64,000 bases of DNA from Phenylobacterium sp. (GTDB lineage: Bacteria > Pseudomonadota > Alphaproteobacteria > Caulobacterales > Caulobacteraceae): positions 62,001 to 126,000 of the forward strand of contig NZ_JAHBYD010000004.1 in assembly GCF_019636135.1 (NCBI RefSeq), written 5' to 3'. The notes beneath the pieces were generated by a model, which saw only the letters and a list, made by a program, of their open reading frames with translations, did not search any database and was not told where the DNA came from. Made by a program: the position numbers and the translations under genes. Below, piece after piece: positions 34,139-42,654 of the stretch (the stretch's first letter is position 1; each line of letters opens with the position of its first letter).

Positions 34139-36090
34139 TCGACCTGATTTTCCCCGACGGCTCGAAACGCGAGTACGAGGCCGGGGTCACGGGCAAGCAA
34201 GTTGCAGCGAGCATCGCCCCCTCGCTGGCCAAGCGGGCCGTGCTCATCAAGCTGGACGGCGAACTGCTGGACGTCGACCGCCCGCTCGAGAAGGGCGGCA
34301 AGTTCGAGATCCTCGACCGCAACGCCCCCGGCGCGCTGGAGACGATCCGCCACGACGTCAGCCACATCCTGGCCGAGGCGGTGCAGGAACTGTTCCCCGG
34401 CACGCAGGTCACGATCGGCCCGGCCATCGAGGACGGCTTCTACTACGACTTCGCCCGCGACGAGCCGTTCAGCCTGGACGACCTGGCGAAGATCGAGGCG
34501 CGCATGAAGGAGATCGTCGACCGCGACGAGCCGATCGTGCGCGAGGTCTGGGACCGCGACGAGGCCATCGCCCACTTCAAGTCCATCGGCGAGCACTACA
34601 AGGCCGAGATCATCGGCGGCATCCCGGCCGGCGAGGCGGTCAGCGTCTATCGCCAGGGCGCCTGGAAGGACCTCTGCCGCGGCCCGCACCTGCCCAGCAC
34701 GAAGGCGGCGGGCAAGGCGTTCAAGCTGACGAAGCTGGCCGGCGCCTACTGGCGCGGCGACAGCAACAACCCGATGCTCCAGCGCATCTACGGCACGGCC
34801 TGGGCGAACGAGGCCGACCTGGAGGCCTACATCAGGCGGGTCGAAGAGGCCGAGAAGCGCGACCACCGCAAGATCGGCCGCCAGATGGACCTCTTCCACA
34901 TGCAGGAAGAAGGCCGCGGCATGGTCTTCTGGCACGAGAAGGGCCTGACGCTCTGGCGCACGATCGAGGCCTACATGCGCCGCCGCCTCGAAGCCGCCGG
35001 CTATGTCGAGGTCCGCACGCCCCAGGTGCTGGACCGCGTCTTCTGGGAGAAGTCGGGCCACTGGGAGAACTACCGGCCCAACATGTTCGTCTGCGAGACG
35101 GTGGAGGGCGAGGAACTGGCCCTGAAGCCGATGAACTGCCCCGGCCACATCCAGATCTTCAGCTTCGGCCAGAAGAGCTACCGCGACCTGCCGCTGCGCA
35201 TGGCCGAGTTCGGCGCCTGCCACCGCTACGAGCCGTCGGGCGCCCTGCACGGCCTGATGCGGGTGCGCGCCTTCACGCAGGACGACGCCCACATCTTCTG
35301 CCGCGAGGACCAGATCGTCGACGAGGTCGCCTCGTTCATCGAGCTGGCCTCTTCGATCCACGCCGACTTCGGCCTGACGCGCGACCACATCACGCTGGGC
35401 ACGCGGCCCAACCCGCGCGCCGGGACGGACGAATTCTGGGACATGGCCGAGAACCAGCTACTGGACGCCGCCCGCAAGGCCGGCGTCGAGCCGGTGATCG
35501 CCGAGGGCGACGGCGCCTTCTATGCGCCGAAGCTCGACTTCCAGCTCAAGGACGCCATCGGCCGCATGTGGACGTGCGGCACGATCCAGAACGACTACGT
35601 GCTGCCCGAGCGCCTCGGCGCCGAGTTCGTCGGCGAGGACGGGCAGAAGCACAAGCCCGTCATGCTGCACCGCGCGATCCTGGGCTCGTTCGAACGCTTC
35701 ATCGGCGTGGTGATCGAGAACTTTGCGGGCGCCTTCCCGCTCTGGCTCTCGCCGGTGCAAGTGGTGGTGGCGACGATCACGTCCGACGCCGACGACTTCG
35801 CCCTGAAGGCCGCCGCCGAGCTCCGCGCGGCCGGTCTGAGGGTGGAGACAGACCTGCGCAACGAGAAGATCAACTACAAGATCCGCGAGCACAGCCTGGC
35901 CAAGACGCCCATCATCGCCGTCGTCGGCCGCCGCGAGGCGGAAGAGGGCAGGGTGGCGCTTCGGCGCCTCGGCTCCGACGGCCAGCAGATTCTCGGGCTG
36001 GACGAAGCGTGTAACGTCCTTGCAACAGAAGCCCTTCCGCCGGACATTGCGCGCCGGCGGGGACGCGTTGGGGAGACGGCCGCGGCGTAA
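34135..36090 (+). CDS. thrS: Threonyl-tRNA synthetase
   Basis: A 651-residue class II synthetase. Domains are: TGS (1-62, '[20 protein letters not shown]'); an editing/SAD region (about 65-245, '[19 protein letters not shown]' with 'HDVSH', and '[18 protein letters not shown]'); catalytic core (about 250-540) with '[10 protein letters not shown]' (zinc Cys), '[20 protein letters not shown]' (motif 2, zinc His) and '[18 protein letters not shown]' (zinc His and motif 3); and an anticodon-binding domain (about 545-640). The editing domain that removes misacylated Ser is complete. Translation is probably coupled to yidD through the ATGA overlap. Confidence 0.98.
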   Translation: MIDLIFPDGSKREYEAGVTGKQVAASIAPSLAKRAVLIKLDGELLDVDRPLEKGGKFEILDRNAPGALETIRHDVSHILAEAVQELFPGTQVTIGPAIEDGFYYDFARDEPFSLDDLAKIEARMKEIVDRDEPIVREVWDRDEAIAHFKSIGEHYKAEIIGGIPAGEAVSVYRQGAWKDLCRGPHLPSTKAAGKAFKLTKLAGAYWRGDSNNPMLQRIYGTAWANEADLEAYIRRVEEAEKRDHRKIGRQMDLFHMQEEGRGMVFWHEKGLTLWRTIEAYMRRRLEAAGYVEVRTPQVLDRVFWEKSGHWENYRPNMFVCETVEGEELALKPMNCPGHIQIFSFGQKSYRDLPLRMAEFGACHRYEPSGALHGLMRVRAFTQDDAHIFCREDQIVDEVASFIELASSIHADFGLTRDHITLGTRPNPRAGTDEFWDMAENQLLDAARKAGVEPVIAEGDGAFYAPKLDFQLKDAIGRMWTCGTIQNDYVLPERLGAEFVGEDGQKHKPVMLHRAILGSFERFIGVVIENFAGAFPLWLSPVQVVVATITSDADDFALKAAAELRAAGLRVETDLRNEKINYKIREHSLAKTPIIAVVGRREAEEGRVALRRLGSDGQQILGLDEACNVLATEALPPDIARRRGRVGETAAA

Positions 36091-36111
36091 TCGCGGCCGG
36101 GTGGAGGTTGG

Positions 36112-37050
36112 ATGAACGGCGTCGCCGCGCCCAGGATCGCTGTCGATTCAGCGCCGGCCCCTGATGTGCAGGGGGGCGACGCCCTGCGGCCGCGGCGCAG
36201 CGTCTCGGTGGTGATGGTGGTCTACATGACGGGCGAGGCGCTCCAGGAGAGCCTCGCCTGCGTGCTGGCCGACCCGCTCGTCGACGAGTTCGTGATCGTC
36301 GACAACGGCTCCTCGCCGCAGGAGGCCGAGCGGCTGCGCCTGCTGGCCGAACGCGACGACCGCGTGGTGCTGAGGACCGGCCACGGCAACGTGGGCTTCG
36401 CCAGGGGCGCCAACCTCGGCGCGCGGACGGCCAAGGGCGACCTGATCGTCTTCCTGAACCCCGACGCCTTCCTGCAGGCCGGCTGCATCGCCGCCCTCGC
36501 CCGCGAGATCGAGGGCCGCGCCGTCCCCTGCATCGTCGGCGGCCGGGTGCTGAACCCCGACCGCACCGAGCAGCGCGGCGCGCGCCGCGGCGACATCACG
36601 CCCGTCTCGGCCCTGCTCTCGATGAGCGGCCTGGCGAGATCGCCGGCGCTGCGGAAGTTCGAGGTGCATTGGGAGGGCGAGGCGCTGCCCGAGCAGGCCG
36701 CGCCCGCGCCGACCATCTCCGGCGCGTGCTTCTGCATGCGGCGCGAGGACTTCGAGGCCGTCGATGGCTTCGACGAGGGCTACTTCCTGCACGTCGAGGA
36801 CGTCGACCTCTGCTGGCGCGTGCGCGAGATGGGCGGCGAGGTGCTGTTCCACCCCAAGGCCGAGGTGATCCACATCGGCGGCGCCAGCCAGACCAGCCGC
36901 CTGAAGGTCGAGTTCCACAAGGGCGTCGGCCTCGCCCGCTACTTCGCCAAGCGCGCCGGCCCCCTCGGCCGCTGGGCCGCCTGGGCCCTGGCGCCGCTCG
37001 TCATCGCCGCCGCGGTCGCAAGGCCTCTGCTGCGGCGCACGCGCCGCTAG
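36112..37050 (+). CDS. Family 2 glycosyltransferase (rhamnosyltransferase-like)
   Basis: A 312-residue GT-A enzyme. 'VSVVMVVYMTGEALQESL' starts the nucleotide-sugar fold; 'VDNGSS', 'NVGFARGANLGAR' and 'DLIVFLNPDAFL' (DxD-like) follow; 'DEGYFLHVEDVDLCWRVR' is the ED acceptor-site motif of the WbbL/RfbF rhamnosyltransferase type. A C-terminal hydrophobic stretch ('WAAWALAPLVIAAAVA') may tether it to the inner membrane. It probably adds a sugar to a lipid-linked cell-surface glycan. It starts 21 bp after thrS. Its TAG stop is the first triplet after the C of the CTAG-bounded repeat copy B, so the repeat defines its end. Confidence 0.86.
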   Translation: MNGVAAPRIAVDSAPAPDVQGGDALRPRRSVSVVMVVYMTGEALQESLACVLADPLVDEFVIVDNGSSPQEAERLRLLAERDDRVVLRTGHGNVGFARGANLGARTAKGDLIVFLNPDAFLQAGCIAALAREIEGRAVPCIVGGRVLNPDRTEQRGARRGDITPVSALLSMSGLARSPALRKFEVHWEGEALPEQAAPAPTISGACFCMRREDFEAVDGFDEGYFLHVEDVDLCWRVREMGGEVLFHPKAEVIHIGGASQTSRLKVEFHKGVGLARYFAKRAGPLGRWAAWALAPLVIAAAVARPLLRRTRR

Positions 37051-37156
37051 ACCATTCGGCGCTTAGGTAGGTCCGAGGTCGGGAAGCCGAATGGTCTATT
37101 CTTAAAGCAAAGGTCTTGATCATTCGACGGTCCAAGCGAACCGTCGAATGCTCTAG
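37047..37156. repeat. Two-hairpin CTAG-bounded element, copy B
   Basis: A 110-bp copy in opposite orientation to 7475-7583. Its left CTAG contains the stop of the glycosyltransferase gene and its right CTAG the stop (CTA on the plus strand) of the convergent DUF5694 gene, so it fills exactly the space between two stop codons. Differences from copy A are five substitutions in hairpin 1 or its arms and one inserted T; hairpin 2 is identical. One pair in hairpin 1 changes from C-G to A-T. Confidence 0.92.
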
Positions 37157-37962
37157 CGCGGCAGGTACGCGTTCGGCTCGACCAGCTTCAGGCCCGGCGT
37201 CTCGGCCACGCACTGGCGCAGCAGGAAGGTGTGGCCGGAGCCGTAGAACACCACCATGCGGTCGCCCGGCCTGGCCGCCTGCACGAGGTTGGCGCAGATC
37301 GCGAAGTTGCGCCTGTACCAGGCCGTCAGCAGCTCGACGCCCGGCTGCACGTCGCCGCCGCCGACCCGCGCCATCGCGCGATAGAAGGCGTTGTCCCGCG
37401 CCACCCGGATCGGATCGTTCAGGAACCGCAGCGTCGGCGCGACGCCCCGCTCGCGCAGCACCTTGTCCTGCTCGGCCACCATCGCGCCGATGTCGGCCTG
37501 GGCCGCGTCCAGCGCCGCCGTCTGCCCGTGCGCCTTGGCGTAGGCCTCGACCGCTTCGAACGGAAACTCGCCGTCGACGTCGACGCCGATCATCCGCGCG
37601 CCGGTCTGCTTGGCCAGCCGGAAGCCCAGTTGCACCACCTCGTTGCGCGAGGCCGGCAGGCTGCCGTCGACGAACTTCGGCCAGCGCTCGGCCACCGTCT
37701 GCGCTGGCCACTCGGCCGCCACGACCGTCGGCCGGAACCTCGCCAGCGCGTCGGCGACCTTCTGGATCTCGGCCTGCCGCGCCGGCGCCAGCACGTCGTC
37801 GACCCTGGCGTTGTGCAGGTCGGCGCCCGGATTGGCCATGTGGAAGTCGCCGACGATCATCACCTGGACGGGCGCCGGCGCGGCCGCCCGGGCGGCGAGC
37901 GGCGTGGCGGCGATGGCGCAGGACGCGGTCAGGCGGGCGAGAAGCGGAAGCGGCGACGACAT
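37153..37962 (-). CDS. DUF5694-like exported protein (TraB/ChaN-like fold)
   Basis: A 269-residue protein with a signal peptide (1-27, 'LARLTASCAIAATPLAARAAA'). The mature region has 'VMIVGDFHMANPG' near the start, 'PTVVAAEWPAQ' and a late 'VVFYGSGHTFLLRQCV'. The Gly-Asp-Phe-His, Ala-Glu and Gly-x-Gly-His set resembles metal-dependent hydrolases of the TraB/TIKI/ChaN group, and DUF5694 belongs to that kind. Location would be periplasmic. The substrate is unknown. The last codon before the stop abuts the CTAG repeat. Confidence 0.75.
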   Translation of the reverse strand: MSSPLPLLARLTASCAIAATPLAARAAAPAPVQVMIVGDFHMANPGADLHNARVDDVLAPARQAEIQKVADALARFRPTVVAAEWPAQTVAERWPKFVDGSLPASRNEVVQLGFRLAKQTGARMIGVDVDGEFPFEAVEAYAKAHGQTAALDAAQADIGAMVAEQDKVLRERGVAPTLRFLNDPIRVARDNAFYRAMARVGGGDVQPGVELLTAWYRRNFAICANLVQAARPGDRMVVFYGSGHTFLLRQCVAETPGLKLVEPNAYLPR

Positions 37963-38031
37963 GGCCGTGCAGATAGCCGCGCCGCGCCGGCCGCGACAGT
38001 TAAGTCTTGTTCAGGCTTTGCTGTACCGCCC

Positions 38032-38958
38032 TCAGGCCGCCGAGGACGCGGCCGGCTGCGGCTTCGGGAACCCGCCGGCCTTGGCGACCGACGAGGCCAC
38101 GCGCTTGCCCAGCAGGTCCGAGGCCCAGACGCCGATCCCGATCAACTGGTCGAGGTCGTAGCCGGTCTCGTAGCCGGCGCGCTCCAGCATGTAGACGAGG
38201 TCCTCGGTGCCGATGTTGCCGGTGGCGTTCGGCGCGAACGGACAGCCGCCCAGGCCGCCGACGCTGGCGTCCAGGACGTCCACGCCCGCCTCGACGCCGG
38301 CGAAGGCGTTGGCGAGGCCGGTGTTGCGGGTGTCGTGGAAGTGCAGGCGCAGCGGGATGTGGCCCGCCGCCTTCTTCGCCGCCTCGACGCGGCGGCGCAC
38401 CGTCCAGGGGTCGGCGACGCCGATGGTGTCGGCGAGCGCGATCTCGGCCACCCGCATGTCGGCGGCCGCCTTGACGATCTCCACCACGCGCTCCTCGGGC
38501 ACCTCGCCGTCGAACGGGCAGCCGAAGGCCACCGACACGGTCATGGTGACCGGCGGGTCCTCCTTCTTGCGCACGCCCATGATGTCGGCGAGCGCGGTGA
38601 CCTGCTCGTCCACCGAGGCGCCCTGGTTGCGGATGCCGAAGCCGTCGCTGGCGCAGACCACCACATTGGCCTCGTCGCAGCCGGCGTCCCGGCAGCGTTC
38701 CCAGCCGCGCATGTTGAGCACCAGCCCGATGCGCGAGCGGCCGTCCTTGTGCGGCAGGGCGGCCATGATCTCCTCGGCGCCGGCCATCTGCGGCACCCGC
38801 TTGGGGTTCACGAACGAGACCACCTCCATGCGCCGCGCGCCCGCGGCCTCGAGCCGGGCGATCATCTCCAGCTTCTGGCCCACCTCGAACAGGGTCTTCT
38901 CATTCTGCAGGCCGTCCCTCGGGCCCACTTCCACGATCTCGATCCGCCGCCGGCCCAT
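38032..38958 (-). CDS. Hydroxymethylglutaryl-CoA lyase
   Basis: A 308-residue TIM-barrel enzyme of the HMGL-like family. 'IVEVGPRDGLQNE' starts the barrel with the metal-binding Asp and catalytic Arg. 'LRLHFHDTRNTGLAN' gives the metal-binding HxH-type site. 'ASVGGLGGCPFAPNATGNIGTED' carries the catalytic Cys in the signature loop. It splits HMG-CoA into acetoacetate and acetyl-CoA in leucine breakdown. No other leucine-degradation genes are next to it. It starts one base after the GT39 stop, so it is translated from the same message, with no obvious functional link. Confidence 0.9.
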   Translation of the reverse strand: MGRRRIEIVEVGPRDGLQNEKTLFEVGQKLEMIARLEAAGARRMEVVSFVNPKRVPQMAGAEEIMAALPHKDGRSRIGLVLNMRGWERCRDAGCDEANVVVCASDGFGIRNQGASVDEQVTALADIMGVRKKEDPPVTMTVSVAFGCPFDGEVPEERVVEIVKAAADMRVAEIALADTIGVADPWTVRRRVEAAKKAAGHIPLRLHFHDTRNTGLANAFAGVEAGVDVLDASVGGLGGCPFAPNATGNIGTEDLVYMLERAGYETGYDLDQLIGIGVWASDLLGKRVASSVAKAGGFPKPQPAASSAA

Positions 38959-38959
38959 C

Positions 38960-40639
38960 CTACTTCGCCTCGTCTACTGTCACGTCCGGCGCCACATAGA
39001 CCCTCAGCGCCATGGGATCACCCTTCGAGTAGTTGATCCCGTCCACTTCCGCGACCAGCCGCGCGGTTCCGCCGCGGGCCTTGAGCGCCTCGCGGAACGC
39101 GGCCTCCTCGCGACCCTCCACGATGGCGGGCCGGTTCTCGACCACCGCCTGCGCCGCTTCCGCGGGGCCTTCCAGTTCCGTGGCCGTGCCCAGCGCGAAG
39201 ACCAGGCTGGGCTCGGCGAAGCCCGCCACGGCCACCGGCGCCTCGGCCACGCCCTGCCGCGGCAGCAGGCGGGCCCGGTCCAGAGCCCGCTCCAGCCGCG
39301 CCGACAGCCAGAGCGGCTGGAGCCGCGGCAGGACGCCCGCCGCCAGCACGGCGTGGCCCAGGACGCCGAGACCCAGGGCGCCGATCAGCGCCGCCTGCGG
39401 CGCCCGGCGGACCATCAGATAGGCGCCTGTCAGCCCGGCCGCCGCCAGCAGGCCCGCCGCGACCGTCGCGGCCCACGCGTCGCTCCCGTCGCCGTAGAGC
39501 GAGAGCAGGTAGAAGACCCCGCCCGCCAGGGCCAGGCCCACCACGGCCACGAGGCCCGCGCCGAGCCAGCGCGCCGCCGCGCCGATGGGCTCGGCCAGGG
39601 CGCGGGCCGCCAGCCACGCCAGCGCCGCATAGGCCGGCATCGTGTAATGCACGAGCTTGGTCGGCAGCAGCTCGAAGGCGATCCAGGTCGGGACCAGCCA
39701 GGCGATGGCGAAGCGCACGCCAGGCTCGGCGCGATGCTTCCAGGCCGCCACCGCCGCCGCGGGCAGCAGCAGCGTCATCGGGAAGGCGAGGATCGGCGTC
39801 AGCAGCGTGTGGTAGCCGGGCGGCGCGCCGTGGGTCTCCTGGCCGCCGGCCAGCTTGGGCGCCAGGTCGCCGCCGACCGCCTCGGTCCAGAAACCGCCGT
39901 CGGTGGCGACGGTCACGGCCCCCGCCCACGGCCCCACCACCGCCAGCACGACGATCAGCCCCCACCACCACTTCAGGCCGGCGAGCCAGCCGGTGCGCCG
40001 GTCCCAGAGCGCCAGCGCGATCATCGCCAGGCCCACGACCATCGGCCCCACCGGCCCCTTGATCAGGATCGAGGCCGCCAGCGCGCCCCAGAAGATCCAG
40101 ACCGTGCCCCGCGGCGCCGGCGGTCCGTCGCCTCGCGCGGCGTAGAGCCGGCCCAGCGCCGCCATCGCCAGCACGATGGTTCCGGTCAGCGCCGCGTCGG
40201 TCTTGGCGATGAACGCCTCGGTGGAGACCAGGAACGAGGCGCCCAGCATGGCGCCGGCGAACAGCGCCGAGCGCCGGTCGAAGAAGGCGGCCGCGCCCCA
40301 GGCGCAGGCGGCGGCGGCCAGCATGGCGCCCAGCAGCGACGGGATGCGGTAGGCCCAGATCGCCCGCGCCTCGGGCGCCGAGAGCAGGCGCACGCTGGCG
40401 GCCTGCAGCCAGTGGATGCCCACCGGCTTCTTGAACCGCGGCGCGTCCTGGAAGCGGATCACCACATAGTCGCGGCTCTCGATCATCTGGGCCGTGGCCT
40501 GGGCGAATCGGGCCTCGTCACGGTCGAGCGGCGGCACGGCGATCAGGCCGGGCAGGCCGGCCAGGAAGGCGATGAACGCCGCCAGCGCCGGCCCGCGCCA
40601 GCCGCCGCTCCACCGCTCGATCGTCCGCTCCAGCGTCAT
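38960..40639 (-). CDS. GT39-type (ArnT-like) membrane glycosyltransferase
   Basis: A 559-residue inner-membrane protein with about eleven to twelve hydrophobic helices and the acidic first periplasmic loop 'PPLDRDEARFAQATAQMIESRDYVVIRFQ', where the DRDEARF motif holds the catalytic acids of ArnT/PMT enzymes. 'FKKPVGIHWLQAASV' is the next conserved loop. It would transfer a sugar from a polyprenyl-phosphate carrier to lipid A, another glycan or protein on the periplasmic side. The divergent neighbour 55 bp away is a polyprenyl-phosphate glycosyl transferase that could make its donor. The last 100 residues form a soluble periplasmic tail. Confidence 0.88.
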   Translation of the reverse strand: MTLERTIERWSGGWRGPALAAFIAFLAGLPGLIAVPPLDRDEARFAQATAQMIESRDYVVIRFQDAPRFKKPVGIHWLQAASVRLLSAPEARAIWAYRIPSLLGAMLAAAACAWGAAAFFDRRSALFAGAMLGASFLVSTEAFIAKTDAALTGTIVLAMAALGRLYAARGDGPPAPRGTVWIFWGALAASILIKGPVGPMVVGLAMIALALWDRRTGWLAGLKWWWGLIVVLAVVGPWAGAVTVATDGGFWTEAVGGDLAPKLAGGQETHGAPPGYHTLLTPILAFPMTLLLPAAAVAAWKHRAEPGVRFAIAWLVPTWIAFELLPTKLVHYTMPAYAALAWLAARALAEPIGAAARWLGAGLVAVVGLALAGGVFYLLSLYGDGSDAWAATVAAGLLAAAGLTGAYLMVRRAPQAALIGALGLGVLGHAVLAAGVLPRLQPLWLSARLERALDRARLLPRQGVAEAPVAVAGFAEPSLVFALGTATELEGPAEAAQAVVENRPAIVEGREEAAFREALKARGGTARLVAEVDGINYSKGDPMALRVYVAPDVTVDEAK

Positions 40640-40694
40640 TTCGCCCAGATAGCACGATCCTTTCCCGCCGCGGCTTTTCCGCTATGAGGCGCTG

Positions 40695-41420
40695 ATGGCT
40701 TCAATGCCCGACATCTCTGTTGTGGTCCCCGTCTACGATGAGGAGGGCGCCGCGCCGGCCCTGGCGCGCGAGATCGCCGCCGCGTTCGCGGGCCGCGCGT
40801 TCGAGATCGTGTTCGTGGACGACGCCAGCCGCGACGGCACGCGCGCGGCGCTGAAGGCGCTGGCGGGCGAGATTCCCGAGCTGCGGATCCTCGCGCACCG
40901 GAAGAACTCGGGCCAGAGCCGCGCCGTCCGCTCGGGCGTCCTGGCGGCGCGCGCGCCGGTGATCGTCACCCTCGACGGCGACGGCCAGAACGACCCCGCC
41001 GACGGCCCCGGCCTGGTCGACGCCCTGGACGCCGGCCCGCCCGAACTGGCCCTGGTCGGCGGCGAGCGGGTGAAGCGGCAGGACAGCCGGGCCAAGAAGC
41101 TCGCGTCCCGCGTCGGCAACGGCGTGCGCAAGCGCCTGCTCAGGGACACCGCCAACGACACCGGCTGCGGCCTGAAGGCGTTCCGCCGCGAGGCCTTCCT
41201 GCGGCTTCCCTACTTCGACCATATCCACCGCTACCTGCCGGCGCTGATGCTGCGCGAGGGCTACCAGGTGGCGTTCCGCCCCGTGAACCACCGCCACCGC
41301 CAGACGGGCCGGTCGAAATACACCAACCTCGGCCGCCTCATGGCCTCGCTCAGCGACCTCCTCGGCGTGATGTGGCTGCAGTCGCGGGCGCGGAACCCGG
41401 GCGGGGTGGACGAGGTCTAG
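40695..41420 (+). CDS. Family 2 glycosyltransferase, dolichyl/polyprenyl-phosphate sugar synthase type
   Basis: A 241-residue GT-A protein with 'ISVVVPVYDEEGAAPALARE', 'IVFVDDASRDGTRAALKAL', 'HRKNSGQSRAVRSGVLAA', 'VIVTLDGDGQNDPADGP' (DxD) and 'RDTANDTGCGLKAFRREAFL', all typical of DPM1/ArnC/GtrB relatives. There are no C-terminal transmembrane helices, as in short DPM1 forms. It would load mannose, glucose or a similar sugar on undecaprenyl phosphate. It is divergent from the GT39 gene, which uses just this kind of donor, and the two probably work together. Confidence 0.86.
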   Translation: MASMPDISVVVPVYDEEGAAPALAREIAAAFAGRAFEIVFVDDASRDGTRAALKALAGEIPELRILAHRKNSGQSRAVRSGVLAARAPVIVTLDGDGQNDPADGPGLVDALDAGPPELALVGGERVKRQDSRAKKLASRVGNGVRKRLLRDTANDTGCGLKAFRREAFLRLPYFDHIHRYLPALMLREGYQVAFRPVNHRHRQTGRSKYTNLGRLMASLSDLLGVMWLQSRARNPGGVDEV

Positions 41421-41478
41421 GATCACCGCGTCAGCCGGGCGCCTCCTAGGCGCGCTACGTGCTGGGGTGGACCTGATT

Positions 41479-41493
41479 GTTCATCATCTGTTC
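41479..41493 (+). promoter_or_regulatory. LexA (SOS) box GTTC-N7-GTTC
   Basis: GTTCATCATCTGTTC is an exact match to the alphaproteobacterial LexA operator. It directly touches a TTGACG (-35, 41494-41499) with TATCGT (-10, 41516-41521, 16-bp spacer), and the next gene's ATG is at 41529. LexA bound here would cover the promoter. Box and promoter are visible; the regulation is inferred. Confidence 0.65.
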
Positions 41494-41528
41494 TTGACGG
41501 AGCCGCGCGGACAGCTATCGTTTTCGGC

Positions 41529-41999
41529 ATGACCCAACTCGTCGACAGGGGCGGATGGCCCGTCGGTCTCGACATCGACTATGAAAGCGACGAGGAGGTC
41601 GCGGCGATCGGGGCGTTGACTGCGGAGGCTCGCGCGTTCGTCGACGCTGCGACCTGGAGCATGCCGGTCGAGGACCTGGTGTTCGCGTTCGGGGTCGCTC
41701 CGATCCTGGGACTCTATCTGCTGCGGTTCCTACCGGGCGGACGGCCCGAGGACTGCGAGCGCTGGGTCGTGGTCGGTGATCTGCCGTTCATGCACTTTGA
41801 GACCGACGACACGCCTACGCCGGCGCTGGCCCTCCAACTCTACTGCGCCATCGCTCAGGATTGGGCCGACAACGTCATGGACGGGCATGACCTCTCGGAG
41901 AGCTACCCGATCCCGGTTGCTCCGACCCGCGAGTACGCCGAAATGCTGCTCGGGCGGGTCGACTTCATCCGCACCAGGCTCATCCCTCTGGCGCAATAG
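41529..41999 (+). CDS. Unknown protein behind a LexA box
   Basis: A 156-residue acidic, soluble protein I do not recognise. Noticeable stretches are 'WVVVGDLPFMHFETDDTPTPALALQLYCAIAQDW' (landmarks VVVGDLP and FETDD) and 'PVAPTREYAEMLLGRVDFIRTRL'. These recall small proteins of the DUF4826 kind, with low certainty. Codon use is less GC-rich than in the flanking genes, so recent acquisition is possible. The upstream LexA box and overlapping promoter suggest DNA-damage induction. There is no operon partner. Confidence 0.7.
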   Translation: MTQLVDRGGWPVGLDIDYESDEEVAAIGALTAEARAFVDAATWSMPVEDLVFAFGVAPILGLYLLRFLPGGRPEDCERWVVVGDLPFMHFETDDTPTPALALQLYCAIAQDWADNVMDGHDLSESYPIPVAPTREYAEMLLGRVDFIRTRLIPLAQ

Positions 42000-42096
42000 A
42001 CTCGGGTCTGCTGGAGGCCGGCCCGGCATGGCGGCCATGGGCGGTTCCTTCGATAATCCGGGCGCGCCGCGGACGGCGGTTCCGGCCCATCCGGCC

Positions 42097-42165
42097 TCAG
42101 GTGAAGGCCGACAGGATCAGGGTGACGACCGCGACATCGACGAAGCGGGAGAGGAAGACGAGCAT
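42097..42165 (-). CDS. Possible 22-residue membrane peptide, uncertain
   Basis: On the minus strand of the 233-bp gap between two small genes, ATG 42165 opens a 22-codon frame (MLVFLSRFVDVAVVTLILSA then FT) that is almost wholly hydrophobic with one Arg and one Asp. It could be a small transmembrane peptide. There is no good ribosome binding site, so it may be chance. Confidence 0.25.
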   Translation of the reverse strand: MLVFLSRFVDVAVVTLILSAFT

Positions 42166-42232
42166 CGGAGCGTCCGTGGCGGTGGCTTTCGAACTTGGTT
42201 AAGCAAGTCCGGCGCCAGCCGAGCCGGAACCC

Positions 42233-42547
42233 ATGGCCCTCTTCTTCGACGCCCCCTGGTTCGACGAAAAGCTCTCGGAGCGGGGCCTTTCGCGCGAGCT
42301 GATGGCCGCCGTCGCGGGCCTGTCCGCCGTCGAACTCGCCGAGGTGTTCAAGGACCAGCGGGAAGTTTCCGCCGGGCAGGTGGCGGCCTTTGCCGAGTTG
42401 CTGGGCGTCACGCCAGCCGAGGTGGCGAACCGCGCCGGCGTCTCGACGCCCACGCCGGGCGCGTCGCCCGAGGCGCGCATCGCCGAACTCGAACGCCGCG
42501 TGGCCGCGCTCGAGACCGAGCTGGCGAGGATCAAGTCCACGCCATGA
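42233..42547 (+). CDS. Small helix-turn-helix (XRE-like) protein
   Basis: A 104-residue protein. Residues 10-70 give a helix pattern ('LSRELMAAVAGLSAVELAEVF', 'EVSAGQVAAFAELLGVTPAEVANRAG') that fits a Cro/XRE-type DNA-binding fold. A linker (STPTPGASPE) leads to a C-terminal heptad segment 'ARIAELERRVAALETELARI' that would dimerise as a coiled coil. It is therefore probably a small transcription regulator. Its targets are unknown. Confidence 0.7.
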   Translation: MALFFDAPWFDEKLSERGLSRELMAAVAGLSAVELAEVFKDQREVSAGQVAAFAELLGVTPAEVANRAGVSTPTPGASPEARIAELERRVAALETELARIKSTP

Positions 42548-42549
42548 GC

Positions 42550-42642
42550 GTCATCCCGGCCGGGAACCCATGCACACGGGCGTCGGAAAGCCCTTCCGCA
42601 CCGACGGCGTGCATGGATGGCCGGGACAGGCCCGGCCATGAC
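42550..42642. repeat. Repeat ending CCGGCCATGACGTT
   Basis: GTCATCCCGGCCGGGAACCCATG on the left and GCATGGATGGCCGGGACAGGCCCGGCCATGAC on the right (landmarks GGCCGGG / CCCGGCC) form a loose palindrome. It is related to 50911-51034, which has the same right end. Confidence 0.55.
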
Positions 42643-42654
42643 GTTCAGTCTGGA

